DNA of 42,911 bases from Gordonia sp. OPL2 (GTDB lineage Bacteria > Actinomycetota > Actinomycetes > Mycobacteriales > Mycobacteriaceae): contig NZ_RKME01000039.1 of NCBI RefSeq assembly GCF_003797825.1, positions 1-42,911 on the forward strand, given 5' to 3'. This document shows positions 35,363 through 42,911 of the stretch, in pieces. Both the position numbers and the translations under genes were made by a program. The first letter of the stretch is position 1. Each line of letters begins with the position of its first letter. The notes beneath the pieces were generated by a model. That model was not told where the DNA came from and did no database searches. It was given only the letters and a program-made list of their open reading frames with translations.

Positions 35363-35513
35363 CGGGTTGATCGGTTGTTGACATGGGCGTCGGGCGTTCC
35401 CCGGCTTCACCCATGTGGACGACGAAATCAGGCCGGGCATTGCACTAATCTGAGCACCACGCGGCACCGGCGCCGACCAATTCTGTTCTTCCGTCAGCAG
35501 GAGTTGATCTCAC

Positions 35514-35675
35514 ATGAAGCGCGCTTTTGCCATCGTCGTGTCAACCGTAGGTGCACTGCTCGTCTTCGGCGCGGCACCGGCGTCCGCGATCAGCTGCGAG
35601 CCCGTGACCGGCGGGCCCGCGCTTCCTCCGGGCTACTTCTTCTTCGGAAGCCTCGGTTGCGTTCTGCAGTTGTGA
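35514..35675 (+). CDS. Tiny exported protein, unknown
   Basis: ATG 35514 follows AGGAG (35499-35503 region) and encodes 53 residues. The first 26 form a textbook signal peptide: MKRAF, hydrophobic AIVVSTVGALLVFGA, and cleavage motif APASA. The predicted mature peptide is only 27 residues, begins ISCEPVTGG and contains two cysteines and an aromatic PGYFFFGSLG patch; a single disulfide is possible. I recognise no family, though small secreted peptides of this type are frequent in mycolic-acid bacteria. Confidence 0.65.
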   Translation: MKRAFAIVVSTVGALLVFGAAPASAISCEPVTGGPALPPGYFFFGSLGCVLQL

Positions 35676-35718
35676 GACGACCGTCCGAGATGCTCGCCAG
35701 GGATAGCTGACATGAGGG

Positions 35719-35773
35719 TCACCGCTCCGCACGCCATGACTGGATTATCCAGACGTCTGCTGCTGAGCGGTGA
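35719..35773. repeat. Second palindromic element, related in layout to 32493-32571
   Basis: TCACCGCTC (35719-35727) pairs with GAGCGGTGA (35765-35773). Between them lie the perfect palindromes CTGGAT-T-ATCCAG (35740-35752) and AGACGTCT (35751-35758). The left end shares CATGAGGGTCAC, and the centre shares GGAT-N-ATCC, with the 79-base palindrome at 32493, suggesting a degenerate member of one repeat family. Confidence 0.5.
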
Positions 35774-35927
35774 TGCCGGCGGCAGGCGCACTGTCCAAGG
35801 GCGTGCGGATCGCGTGACCGAGCCACCACCTCCGATCACCCCGAGCGCATGACGGATCATGGGTGCACAGAGGACGCTCGCGCCGCAATCGACGCGCATG
35901 GTCGGCGTCACCGTCTACGGTGTGACC

Positions 35928-36533
35928 ATGCCGACGAAGGGAACCGTCCAGATCTGGCACCAGCAATCGGGTTGGGGTGTCATCGAATCCGACGTCGCGC
36001 CACATACGTGCTACGCGACATCGATCTCGCTGCGCGTCGAGGCAGTCGCCGATGTGGCGGCCTCCCCTTTGTTGGGACTACGACCCGGCACTGCAGTCGA
36101 GTTCGAGTTCTCTGCCGCCGAGCCGCCGATCCAGGGGTGCGATCAGATAGCGCACCTCGTCTGGCCCGCAGGCGCCGCCGCTCCGGAGCCTCGGCGTGCC
36201 GCTTACTCGGGCAATCTGTGGAACAGCGTGGGAGAGCCGGGTTCCGACGGCCTGACCACCATGCGCCAAGTCGTCATCGATCCGACCGACATCCCGTCGG
36301 TGCTGCCACCGGATCTTCCGACCACGATCGGAACAGTCCGACTCTGGCACGACGAGGAAGGCTGGGGTGTGCTCGATTCCGACGCCACTCCGGGCGGAGC
36401 CTGGGCTCACTTCTCCGAGGTCGCCGGCAAGGGTTTTCGGACTCTGACGCCCGGACAGGTGGTCGAGTTCGACTACGAGAATCACGGCCAAGACGGATAC
36501 AACTTCCGGGCGAACAACATTCGCGGTCAGTGA
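35928..36533 (+). CDS. Protein with two cold-shock-like domains
   Basis: ATG 35928 gives 201 residues; ATG 35898 or 35859 are possible but add no domain content. The C-terminal domain (about 135-200) follows the cold-shock fold: GTVRLWHDEEGWGVLDSD, WAHFSEVAGKGFRTLTPGQVVEFDYE, matching the KGFGFI and VFVHFS nucleic-acid-binding strands with Phe changed to Trp or Ala in places. The N-terminal domain (about 4-75) starts the same way (GTVQIWHQQSGWGVIESD) but lacks the second motif, so it may bind poorly. A Pro/Ala/Arg linker joins them. Role in RNA or ssDNA binding is inferred. Confidence 0.75.
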   Translation: MPTKGTVQIWHQQSGWGVIESDVAPHTCYATSISLRVEAVADVAASPLLGLRPGTAVEFEFSAAEPPIQGCDQIAHLVWPAGAAAPEPRRAAYSGNLWNSVGEPGSDGLTTMRQVVIDPTDIPSVLPPDLPTTIGTVRLWHDEEGWGVLDSDATPGGAWAHFSEVAGKGFRTLTPGQVVEFDYENHGQDGYNFRANNIRGQ

Positions 36534-36593
36534 GCGGATGGCCGTCGCTCCTCGACGCCGGAACGCACACACGCGCGTGGTATCGGATCGACC

Positions 36594-37622
36594 TCAGCGT
36601 CTGTAGAACTCGGCGATCGTGCCGAAGGCGGCTTTCGGCTCCCACGGCATCTGCGGGTAGGCAACCCCGTTTCGGCCTTCGAAGACTTTGACGATGCCGA
36701 GGCTGGCAAGGTCCAGATCATCGCGGGGATCGCCGTCCGGCCGGTGAGGCAGGTTGTCGAGCGCGAAGAGGAAAACGAAGGCGCTGTCGACGCCTTCGCT
36801 GTCGAATACCTCGAGCAGTTCATGGAGGTATGTCGCCTGACCATCCTCGTCGCGCTCGACGACACCACTCAGGCGGACGGGCGCACCGGTGTCCGGGTCG
36901 TTCTCGATGATCTCCATACTGCGCGGAGCCATATCACCGGCACCACGCCATGTTGCGGTGCCGAAGCCGGTGATGGCGACGGGTTTCGGCTGCTGGGCCA
37001 CGAGGCTACGCACACTCGATCGGAAGATGTCGGCGACTGCTGCGGAACGAATGAGCTCGAGGGTCACGATATCGAACAGGTCCCAGTCGACGGCTTCGAA
37101 CTGGATGGCAGCGTAGGTCACCGGCCCCTGAAAGCGTTCCCTGATGTGCGCGACCGCAGTGCCGAGAAACGCGTTGAGGCGCGAACCCAGTTCCGCGAAC
37201 CGCTCGTCGCGCCCTTCCGGATCGGTCAACAGCCGCTCGAGCCGCGCGCTGACGTCGTCGCCGTCGATGAATCCGCGGTTCATGACACTGAGCTCGACGC
37301 CGGCGACGAACACGATCTCGGCGCCCTGCGCCCGAAGCCTCTCTGCCCGCTCCGCGCAGGTGGCGAAGAGGGTCAGAATCTGATCGGTCGTCTGTTCCAG
37401 GGGATACGGGGAGAACCAGACCTCCATCCCGAGCTCGGCTGCGACATGTGCGGCAATCTCCAGACGGTCGGGGTCGCCGCCGACGATGTGGACCGCGTTG
37501 CAGTTCAGGTCGTCGCGGATGACTGCCAGCTCCTTCTCGACTCGCCACGGATCGAAGTGTTCCCGAGAACTGCTGTCGCCACGTATGAACCCCGTGTCAT
37601 ACGTCATGCCTCTGCCGCGCAT
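36594..37622 (-). CDS. TIM-barrel-like protein of uncertain function
   Basis: ATG 37622 follows GAGGGGG and gives 342 residues (MRGRGMTYDTGFIRGD). The pattern of short beta-strands and helices (AVHIVGGDPDRLEIAAHVAAELGMEVWFSPYP; AEIVFVAGVELSVMNRGF; VTYAAIQFEAVDW; VAITGFGTATWRGA; SAFVFLFALDNL) with acidic residues at strand ends resembles a glycosidase-like TIM barrel. Close relatives in actinobacteria are often labelled abortive-infection protein, a name I do not think the sequence supports by itself. No signal peptide. It is divergent from a TetR gene; two palindromic sites between them suggest control by that regulator. Confidence 0.75.
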   Translation of the reverse strand: MRGRGMTYDTGFIRGDSSSREHFDPWRVEKELAVIRDDLNCNAVHIVGGDPDRLEIAAHVAAELGMEVWFSPYPLEQTTDQILTLFATCAERAERLRAQGAEIVFVAGVELSVMNRGFIDGDDVSARLERLLTDPEGRDERFAELGSRLNAFLGTAVAHIRERFQGPVTYAAIQFEAVDWDLFDIVTLELIRSAAVADIFRSSVRSLVAQQPKPVAITGFGTATWRGAGDMAPRSMEIIENDPDTGAPVRLSGVVERDEDGQATYLHELLEVFDSEGVDSAFVFLFALDNLPHRPDGDPRDDLDLASLGIVKVFEGRNGVAYPQMPWEPKAAFGTIAEFYRR

Positions 37623-37679
37623 GTCTGATGTTCCCCCTCTGCCATCGGCTGTGCTCACCGTGGACCCTACGGAGGATAC

Positions 37680-37707
37680 TGCGTGCACGCAATTTTGCGT
37701 ACACGCA
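37680..37707. promoter_or_regulatory. Two tandem operator-like palindromes
   Basis: TGCGTGCACGCA (37680-37691) is a perfect palindrome. TGCGT-AC-ACGCA (37696-37707) repeats it with one base changed, 16 bases further on. They lie 22 bases before the TetR start at 37729 and 58 bases from the divergent TIM-barrel gene at 37622, as expected for autoregulation and control of the neighbour. Confidence 0.78.
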
Positions 37708-37728
37708 TAAATTTGGGATGGTGGAGAG

Positions 37729-38382
37729 ATGACCACGCACGACGTCGGGCGACGCGAACGGAACAAGCAGGCCACACGAGTGGCCCTGCGCGACGCTGCC
37801 TTGCGCCTCGCGATGGAACACGGGCCGGAGAATGTCCGTGTCAGCGACATCGCCGACGCAGCAGGTGTCTCGCCGCGGACGTACAACAACTACTTCTCGA
37901 GCCGGGAACAGGCGATCGTCGATGCGGTCACCGCCGAGCGCGAACAACGCATCATCAGCGCCATCCTCGGCCAGCCCGCAGAGACCGGCCTCTCCGACGC
38001 AGTACTTCGCGCGATCGTCGAACACTACGCCGACCCCAGCGACCAGGCGCAGGACGTGCTGCTGATGATCACAAACAATCCAGCGCTCCGCGCTTCGTAT
38101 GTCGACCGCGTCGCGGTGAGCGAGGACGTCCTCACCGACGCGCTCTTCGAACGCGCCCCCAACATGGATCCGCTGACGGCGCGCGTACTCGCCGCGAGTG
38201 TGGGTGCGGCCGTGCGAGTGGCGGTCGGGGTCTGGCTGTCGACACTGTCCGGCCCTGCATCGAGCGCCGGCCTCGTCGTGCCCACCGGTCCACTGACCGA
38301 TCAGCTGCAGGCCGCGTTGGCCGCGCTGGCGCCCGCAATCGACTCTGCGACGAGTCGGGCACGACCACCGAACTCTCGCTGA
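37729..38382 (+). CDS. TetR-family regulator, divergent
   Basis: This 217-residue protein starts after GGTGGAGAG. The DNA-binding domain (about 10-58) reads RNKQATRVALRDAALRLAMEHGPENVRVSDIADAAGVSPRTYNNYFSSREQAIV (landmarks VSDIADAAGVSPRTYNNYF), and the NYF form of the recognition helix is common in actinobacterial regulators of drug export and metabolism. The C-terminal half should bind a ligand and dimerise. The two palindromes at 37680-37707 are its likely operators. The last 15 residues are disordered and Arg/Ser-rich. Confidence 0.93.
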   Translation: MTTHDVGRRERNKQATRVALRDAALRLAMEHGPENVRVSDIADAAGVSPRTYNNYFSSREQAIVDAVTAEREQRIISAILGQPAETGLSDAVLRAIVEHYADPSDQAQDVLLMITNNPALRASYVDRVAVSEDVLTDALFERAPNMDPLTARVLAASVGAAVRVAVGVWLSTLSGPASSAGLVVPTGPLTDQLQAALAALAPAIDSATSRARPPNSR

Positions 38383-38438
38383 CGAATCGACGGAAAGCCC
38401 GCCGGCCTCATCGCTGATCGCGAACCGTGGGCGTGCGC

Positions 38439-38912
38439 CTACTGCGCCGTGTACTCGGCAGTGCAGTCGAGGTTCGACGTCCACCCGTTGGCGGCCGTAT
38501 TGCTCACGGCGGCAACGACGGTGATCCTGCCCGATCCGACCTGCTGGGTGGGCAGGGTGATGGTGGTGCGGCCGCGATCGATCTCGGCGACCGCGTTGCT
38601 GTCCCAACCACCTCCAGTGCGACCAGTGTCGAGGTTGGCCCAGGTGACCGAAGCCTGCTGCTTGTACGCCACCAACGCGTCCGAGACCGTGTGGAAGGCG
38701 AACGTCGTGGCGCCGGCGCCGGCCGACTCGACATTGACCATGCTGAACTCGGCGCGCGTGGGATGCATCGGATCCGGATAGGTGATCGAGCACAGCGGCG
38801 TGCTCGACGGAGCCGCGTTCGCCTCGCCCGACGCCTCGGTGATGGCTGCGCCGCCACCGAGGGCAAGCAATACTGCGGCAGAGAGTGTGGCGACCGGTCG
38901 TGGATTTCTCAT
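38439..38912 (-). CDS. Secreted protein with a likely single disulfide
   Basis: This 157-residue protein starts with a signal peptide (MRNPRPVATLSAAVLLALGGGAA... with probable cleavage after EANA). The mature part, about 122 residues, has two cysteines far apart, in PLCSITYPDP and NLDCTAEYTAQ, so a disulfide tying both ends of a beta-sandwich-like domain is plausible. Repeated Thr/Val-rich strands (ATTFAFHTV, QASVTWANLD, TTITLPTQQV, GRITVVAAVSN) suggest an immunoglobulin- or jelly-roll-like fold. I recognise no family. It is convergent with the TetR gene. Confidence 0.72.
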   Translation of the reverse strand: MRNPRPVATLSAAVLLALGGGAAITEASGEANAAPSSTPLCSITYPDPMHPTRAEFSMVNVESAGAGATTFAFHTVSDALVAYKQQASVTWANLDTGRTGGGWDSNAVAEIDRGRTTITLPTQQVGSGRITVVAAVSNTAANGWTSNLDCTAEYTAQ

Positions 38913-39148
38913 CAGGGTGTCAACCTTTCACGAGTGGTGTCATACGTGCTGTCGCCGAGCCACCGAGAGGTCGTTACCGTTGCTAAACACAATCGTCCGA
39001 CCGAATGACCACGCGCCGCATCGGGGCGGCCCTGCCTGCCCGTCGATCGATCGAATTCTCGATGATGCACGAGCGTTGTCAGCCTGCACGCGCTAGGGTT
39101 CGCCGAGCCCGCACATGTCGCGGGCGAGGACGTGGGAGATGAACTGAC

Positions 39149-39514
39149 GTGCCATACGTGGGCCTGCTGTATCTGGTGATCCTGGTCATCGCCTTGATCG
39201 ACATCATCAACACCGACGACGCCCTCATCCGAGGGATGCCGAAGATCGCGTGGGTGCTGCTGGTCGTCGTCCTCCCGTTGATCGGAGCCTTGCTGTGGCT
39301 CGCGTTCGGTCGCCCCACTGGCGAGGAACGTCGCCGACCCGCATCCGGCGCGGCGTCTGCGTACCCGGAGTACGACCGACCCGGGCGGTTCATTCCGGCT
39401 GACCCCGAGGCAGATCGCGAGTTCCTTCAGCAATTGCGTGATCGTGCCGAACAGCAGCGCCAAGCTGCGCGCGAACAACAGCGCCGAACCGATGACCCTG
39501 AACCCGGAACCTGA
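39149..39514 (+). CDS. PLDc_N-type small membrane protein
   Basis: GTG 39149 follows GGGAG ten bases upstream. The 121-residue protein has two membrane helices, VGLLYLVILVIALIDII and KIAWVLLVVVLPLIGALLWLAFGRP, separated by a short loop. The WxxxVxxxPxIGxxxWxxxGRP pattern is the phospholipase D nuclease N-terminal (PLDc_N) membrane domain found alone in many actinobacteria. The cytoplasmic tail is a Gln/Arg-rich predicted coiled coil (REFLQQLRDRAEQQRQAAREQQR). Function of the stand-alone form is unknown. Confidence 0.8.
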   Translation: MPYVGLLYLVILVIALIDIINTDDALIRGMPKIAWVLLVVVLPLIGALLWLAFGRPTGEERRRPASGAASAYPEYDRPGRFIPADPEADREFLQQLRDRAEQQRQAAREQQRRTDDPEPGT

Positions 39515-39532
39515 CGTCGTTGTTGGTCCTGG

Positions 39533-39928
39533 TCACCGATCCTGTCCGAGACTGCGTGCGGACATCCTGCCCAACTCCACGACCCCTTTGGCGACATGCT
39601 CGGCGACAGCCGACGGGTCACCATCGAGTCGACCGCGCAGATTTCCGGTGCGCCACAGGGTCGCCAGGCCGTGCGACATCGCCCACCCCGCGACCACCAC
39701 ACCCGTGATGTCCTCGTCGGGAGATGCCGACATGCTCGCGCGAGCCGTCTTGTAGAGAAGGTCGAACGCGGCGTCGCGAGCCTCGCGAAGGCCGGAATCG
39801 TCATCACGATAGAGATCCGGCCGAAACATCACTTCGAAATGACCTGGGTGCGTCACCGCGAACATCACGTAGGCGACCACGGTTGCCGAACAAGATCCGA
39901 CGCGCACGTTTTCTGCACGGTGGGGCAT
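39533..39928 (-). pseudogene. C-terminal remnant of a TetR regulator (WHG domain), no DNA-binding part
   Basis: The frame encodes VAYVMFAVTHPGHFEVMFRPDLYRDDDSG and GWAMSHGLATLWRTGNL, hallmarks of the WHG ligand-binding domain of TetR proteins, ending ELGRMSARSLGQDR. The expected 60-residue N-terminal helix-turn-helix is absent: upstream (beyond about 39928) the frame reads into non-homologous sequence and then into the antisense of the ZapE start. It may be translated from ATG 39928 or 40006 as a fragment of about 131-157 residues but could not bind DNA in the normal way. Loss probably came with a rearrangement placing zapE next to it. Confidence 0.7.
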
Positions 39929-40042
39929 GCCAGTCGAGTGGCGATCCGGGTCGCACCCGTTCGCACTAGGCGAGGGCGGGGAGCGGTCGGCGGTGGGAGC
40001 ACCCATCGAGATCTCACAGCTACGGCGTGGCACGATCATGCT

Positions 40043-41068
40043 GTGTCCTCTCGGCGGCAGGCGATTCTCTGGGCGATCGAGGCGGCAGCGACTCGCGACG
40101 GGATGTCGCTGGACCCCGGACAACGGCAACTCGCCGGCCGACTGGCCGACCTCGATCCGCACCTGTCCCACTGGTCGTCCAAACGCACGCCGACATCGAA
40201 TGGTCTCTTCGTTCATGGGCCGGCCGGACGAGGGAAATCGTGGCTCGCCAACGCGTACTTTGATGCAGTACCCACTCATCGCAAGACGCGAGTGCATTTT
40301 CACAGCTTCTTCGACGAGCTTCATCGCCACATTCACCACCACCGCGACGAGGATCGAGCCGTTCAGAAGGCACTCGACGAGGTCATCCGCGACTGCCGCC
40401 TACTCTTCTTCGATGAGCTGCACGTGCATGACTCCGGTGATGCGCGGCTGCTGACCCGGCTACTCGAACGGGTCTTCGCGCGACGGATCGTCGTGGTGGC
40501 CACCTCGAACTATGCGCCGGATGACTTGTTGCCAAACCCCATCTGGCACCACATCTTCGAGCCGGGTATCGCCCTCATCAACGCGCATATGTCGACCTTC
40601 CATCTGACTGGATCAATCGACTACCGCACAGCCGGCGGCGGACGAATCAGCGGCTTCGCCGCCGGCGACTGGACGACCGACCCCGTCACGATGCCCAAGC
40701 GCTACGACGGCACCTCCCTCGCCGTTCGGGACCGCCACTTTCCTGTCCTCGCAGCACGTCCCGGCGAGCTATGGGTCACCTTCGCGCAGGTCTGCAGTGC
40801 ACCGATGTCGAACATCGAGTATCTGGAGTGGGCGCGAACCTACAGTCACTGGGTGGTCGTGGACATTCCGCTGTTCGACGACATCGATGCCGAGGCCCAA
40901 CAGCGCTTCATCAATCTCATCGACGTCCTGGTCGACATCGACGTCCGCGTCACCTTTCACTCGTCGCATACTCTGCATCGATTCTCGGCCGCGGCAAGCC
41001 GACGACCGGATGCGTTCCGTATGCAGAGCCGGATGCAGTTGCTGGGAGTCGTCAACCGCCTGACCTGA
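40043..41068 (+). CDS. zapE: ZapE/AFG1-family ATPase
   Basis: GTG 40043 is the most economical start (341 residues, VSSRRQAILWAIEAAATRDG); no strong ribosome-binding site is seen and ATG 40103 is an alternative. The AFG1/ZapE family is clear from Walker A GPAGRGKSWLANAYFD, Walker B LLFFDELHVHDSGDARLLTRLLERVF, and ATSNYAPDDLLPNPIWHHIFEPGIALI with the arginine-finger region around it. E. coli ZapE acts at the division site and membrane; eukaryotic AFG1 acts in mitochondrial protein quality control. Its role in actinobacteria is not settled. Length is slightly short of the usual 360-375. Confidence 0.9.
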   Translation: MSSRRQAILWAIEAAATRDGMSLDPGQRQLAGRLADLDPHLSHWSSKRTPTSNGLFVHGPAGRGKSWLANAYFDAVPTHRKTRVHFHSFFDELHRHIHHHRDEDRAVQKALDEVIRDCRLLFFDELHVHDSGDARLLTRLLERVFARRIVVVATSNYAPDDLLPNPIWHHIFEPGIALINAHMSTFHLTGSIDYRTAGGGRISGFAAGDWTTDPVTMPKRYDGTSLAVRDRHFPVLAARPGELWVTFAQVCSAPMSNIEYLEWARTYSHWVVVDIPLFDDIDAEAQQRFINLIDVLVDIDVRVTFHSSHTLHRFSAAASRRPDAFRMQSRMQLLGVVNRLT

Positions 41069-41144
41069 TCGCAATGGTCGACGATCCTGGCCGAAGCCCG
41101 CCGTGACGTTTCTTCGTTCGGAGATCAAAGGGCAACAAGACGTT

Positions 41145-42269
41145 TCATACGTGCACGGTCAACAAGACGGTCGCAGCGTGCTGCCGGATTCCGAGCCAGG
41201 GCGACGACAAAGCCTCCATCGCCACGGCGATGTCGGAGGCGTCGATCGAGTACATGCGCGTCGGCGACAGTTGTCGCACAAGGTCGTCGTGAACCCACGG
41301 ATATGTCGCACACGCCTTGTCGAGCACTCGATAATCCAGTGTCAGTGTCCCGTTCTTGGCGGTACCCAGGAACGGCGTCAGGATCACCTCGCTGATGGCC
41401 GCGTCAGGAAATATCGCCAGCGCGTCCAGGACCGGGTCGAGATGACCCAGCCACGACAGCGATGCCGCCGCTCGGATTCGAGTTGCCTGCGCCACCGAGC
41501 AATCACGAACGCATGCGGTCAATGCTCCGATGACCTCGCCGTCCCCGACGCCGACGGCGTCGATGACGTCGCACCACAGATCGGCGTTCTCCTCGCCATC
41601 GGCGACGAATCGTCGAAGCTGTACCGCGGCGCGCACGGCAGCGACCGTTCCACAGTTCGCAAGCAGGCCGGCGACTTCCGAACGATTGAGTACCGGGGAC
41701 GGGCCCGTCAGCATCTCAAACAGTGCTTGGACACGGGCGTCGGGTGTCAGCGCCCCGAGATGACGCGTCAATTCCACACGGTCTCGGACCTCGGGATAGT
41801 GCGCAGCCAGAATGTCTTCGGTGACGCTCCGAGCCAGCAGTTCGTCTGTTCCATCGACGGCCGCGACGTGGAACCCGCTGCGGACCCACCCTCCGTCGAC
41901 GACGCGAGTCGTGGCCGTTCTGCACGCACCGACGACGACGTCGCGAAATCTGTCAACCACCGCGTTCCACCGTCGTCCGCCGACCCCCGCTTCGATGGTG
42001 AGGCGGGCGGCCCAATCATCACCGATGCGCGACACCGGGTGCTGATACCGCCACATCTCCGGTCCGCCGGACGTATCACCCTCGGACTCGACGTCCGCCG
42101 ACAGGCCCGGCCAGAGGATGAGTAGGTCACGCAGGTAGAAATCGTGGACGGCCATCCGTGCAAGGGGCACCCCATACTCGCAGCGGGCACACCGCGCACA
42201 GTTCTCGATCTCGTCGACCAGAAACTGCTCGAGCGCACCCCAATCGACCCTGTCGACGTCGGCGACCAT
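41145..42269 (-). CDS. Unknown 374-residue protein
   Basis: ATG 42269 was chosen; a GTG one codon earlier is equally possible. No family is recognised. The N-terminus has a CARCARCEYG cysteine cluster (two CxxC-like pairs), which could bind a metal. The C-terminal half is alpha-helical with HEAT-like spacing (SVAQATRIRAAASLSWLG, ISEVILTPFLGTAKNG, AMEALSSPWLGIRQHAATVLL). It lies 68 bases downstream of a TetR gene on the same strand and may be in its operon. It is convergent with zapE. Confidence 0.68.
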   Translation of the reverse strand: MVADVDRVDWGALEQFLVDEIENCARCARCEYGVPLARMAVHDFYLRDLLILWPGLSADVESEGDTSGGPEMWRYQHPVSRIGDDWAARLTIEAGVGGRRWNAVVDRFRDVVVGACRTATTRVVDGGWVRSGFHVAAVDGTDELLARSVTEDILAAHYPEVRDRVELTRHLGALTPDARVQALFEMLTGPSPVLNRSEVAGLLANCGTVAAVRAAVQLRRFVADGEENADLWCDVIDAVGVGDGEVIGALTACVRDCSVAQATRIRAAASLSWLGHLDPVLDALAIFPDAAISEVILTPFLGTAKNGTLTLDYRVLDKACATYPWVHDDLVRQLSPTRMYSIDASDIAVAMEALSSPWLGIRQHAATVLLTVHV

Positions 42270-42337
42270 CACACGACCATACAGTCAATCGCACATGTGT
42301 CTACTCAAAGACGCCGACATCCTGCCGTCGTGCTCGG

Positions 42338-42911
42338 TCAGGACTTCGGCGCCGGGGTCGCCCATCGACGCAGGTATTCCCTGAGCGCCTCGCCCGCACG
42401 CGGAGGCTCGCCCGGGTCGGCGAGGAAGGACTGCACGGTCCGCAGCATGTGCTCGACGAGCTCATCGAGGTCCCGCCGGGTCCAACCGTGCTCGGACCAC
42501 TCGACATCGAACCCGTCGACGATCGATCGGCCCAGCGTGCGCGCAGTCGACGATGTCACCTCGGGCAGAAACCGGCCGTGGGCGTCGCGGCTGAACAACA
42601 ACGCGAAGCGCGGGTTGGCGCGGATCCGTTCGAGCGTCACCGCGATCCCCTCCACGATCGCCACGTCAGGATCAGTCAGCCCGCGAAGCGAACGAGACAG
42701 GTCCTCCAGGAACTCGTCCACCGCGAAGGCCACCGCCGAGCGCAACAGCGCGTCGGTGCTGTCGAAGTATCGGTAGACGGTCTGCCGGGTCACCCCGACT
42801 TTCTGCGCCACCCTCAGAATGCTCGGCTCGGCCAGCCCGGAATCGATCAGCTCGCCGGCGGCGCTGAGAATCCGCCGGACCGCATCGTCATCCGACTCCG
42901 GCGCCCCTTTC
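42338..42911 (-). CDS. TetR-family regulator, 5' end cut by contig edge
   Basis: The frame is open to the right edge, so the start is missing. The visible 190 residues begin within the DNA-binding domain: AVRRILSAAGELIDSGLAEPSILRVAQKVGVTRQTVYRYFDSTDALL, with the helix-turn-helix at VAQKVGVTRQTVYRYF. The remainder is a ligand-binding domain ending YLRRWATPAPKS. A shorter product from GTG 42811 would lack half the helix-turn-helix and is not the real gene. It may control the downstream gene at 41145. Confidence 0.9.
   Translation of the reverse strand, partial: KGAPESDDDAVRRILSAAGELIDSGLAEPSILRVAQKVGVTRQTVYRYFDSTDALLRSAVAFAVDEFLEDLSRSLRGLTDPDVAIVEGIAVTLERIRANPRFALLFSRDAHGRFLPEVTSSTARTLGRSIVDGFDVEWSEHGWTRRDLDELVEHMLRTVQSFLADPGEPPRAGEALREYLRRWATPAPKS

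Noticed and set aside
33554..35467. Very long open frame of over 600 codons on the minus strand across the hydrolase and marR genes
   Set aside because: It is out of frame with the hydrolase, runs antisense through marR and both operators, is Arg-rich and has no domain. It is a high-GC shadow frame.
36594..37622. Phage-defence (abortive infection) assignment
   Set aside because: The label is common for relatives, but nothing in the sequence or neighbourhood (no toxin, nuclease or phage genes) supports it.
39596..40042. N-terminal extension of the ZapE frame
   Set aside because: It is antisense to the TetR WHG remnant and carries no AFG1/ZapE sequence.
1..42911. tRNA, rRNA, CRISPR arrays, transposases or prophage
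   Set aside because: None seen: no cloverleaf-like or rRNA sequence, no regularly spaced repeats, no transposase or phage structural genes.

Overview
The window looks like chromosomal DNA from a high-GC actinobacterium of the mycolic-acid group (Mycobacteriales), most likely Gordonia or a close relative. The reasons are the GC-rich third codon positions, an AtpE-type protein close to the mycobacterial ATP synthase subunit c, an F420/Ddn-type reductase, and dispersed actinobacterial-style palindromic repeats. The genus is inferred. Bases 3-36 are not genomic: they match the 34-base Nextera (Tn5) sequencing adapter with one mismatch, so the left edge is an assembly artefact.

Bases 37-4440 (minus strand) hold the 5' part of a non-ribosomal peptide synthetase, C-(A remnant)-T-C-A, with repeat elements read through in frame. 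From 4492 to 17824 (minus) lies a tightly packed exopolysaccharide operon, transcribed right to left: initiating sugar-phosphate transferase, UDP-glucose dehydrogenase, GDP-mannose dehydratase, GDP-fucose synthase, two glycosyltransferases, two O-acetyltransferases, Wzx-type flippase, pyruvyltransferase, SGNH hydrolase and BY-kinase. The Wzy-like polymerase/ligase is divergent (18528-19880) across a 703-base control region rich in palindromes. The set predicts a fucose- and glucuronate-containing, acetylated and pyruvylated acidic polymer, colanic-acid-like in content. A GH16-like protein follows at 20349.

Bases 21230-26111 hold an ABC-2 transporter pair, a short-chain dehydrogenase and an ABC exporter. 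Bases 26804-29025 (minus) hold the most striking unit: a TetR regulator with its own palindromic operator, a macrolide/sterol-type glycosyltransferase, and a solitary ATP synthase subunit c paralogue whose residue equivalent to M. tuberculosis AtpE D28 is Asn. I propose, as inference, an inducible resistance module against an F0 c-ring inhibitor.

Bases 29110-32201 encode two overlapping paralogues of unknown function, followed by a hairpin terminator and a 79-base palindrome. The rest (32643-42911) is a mosaic of small transcription units: a Ddn-type reductase, small membrane and exported proteins, a divergent MarR/hydrolase pair with two operators, a double cold-shock-like protein, a TIM-barrel-like protein divergent from a TetR gene with two operators, a secreted two-cysteine protein, a PLDc_N membrane protein, a TetR C-terminal remnant, a ZapE/AFG1 ATPase, an unknown 374-residue protein and a TetR gene cut by the right edge. 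I saw no rRNA, tRNA, CRISPR array or insertion-sequence transposase.
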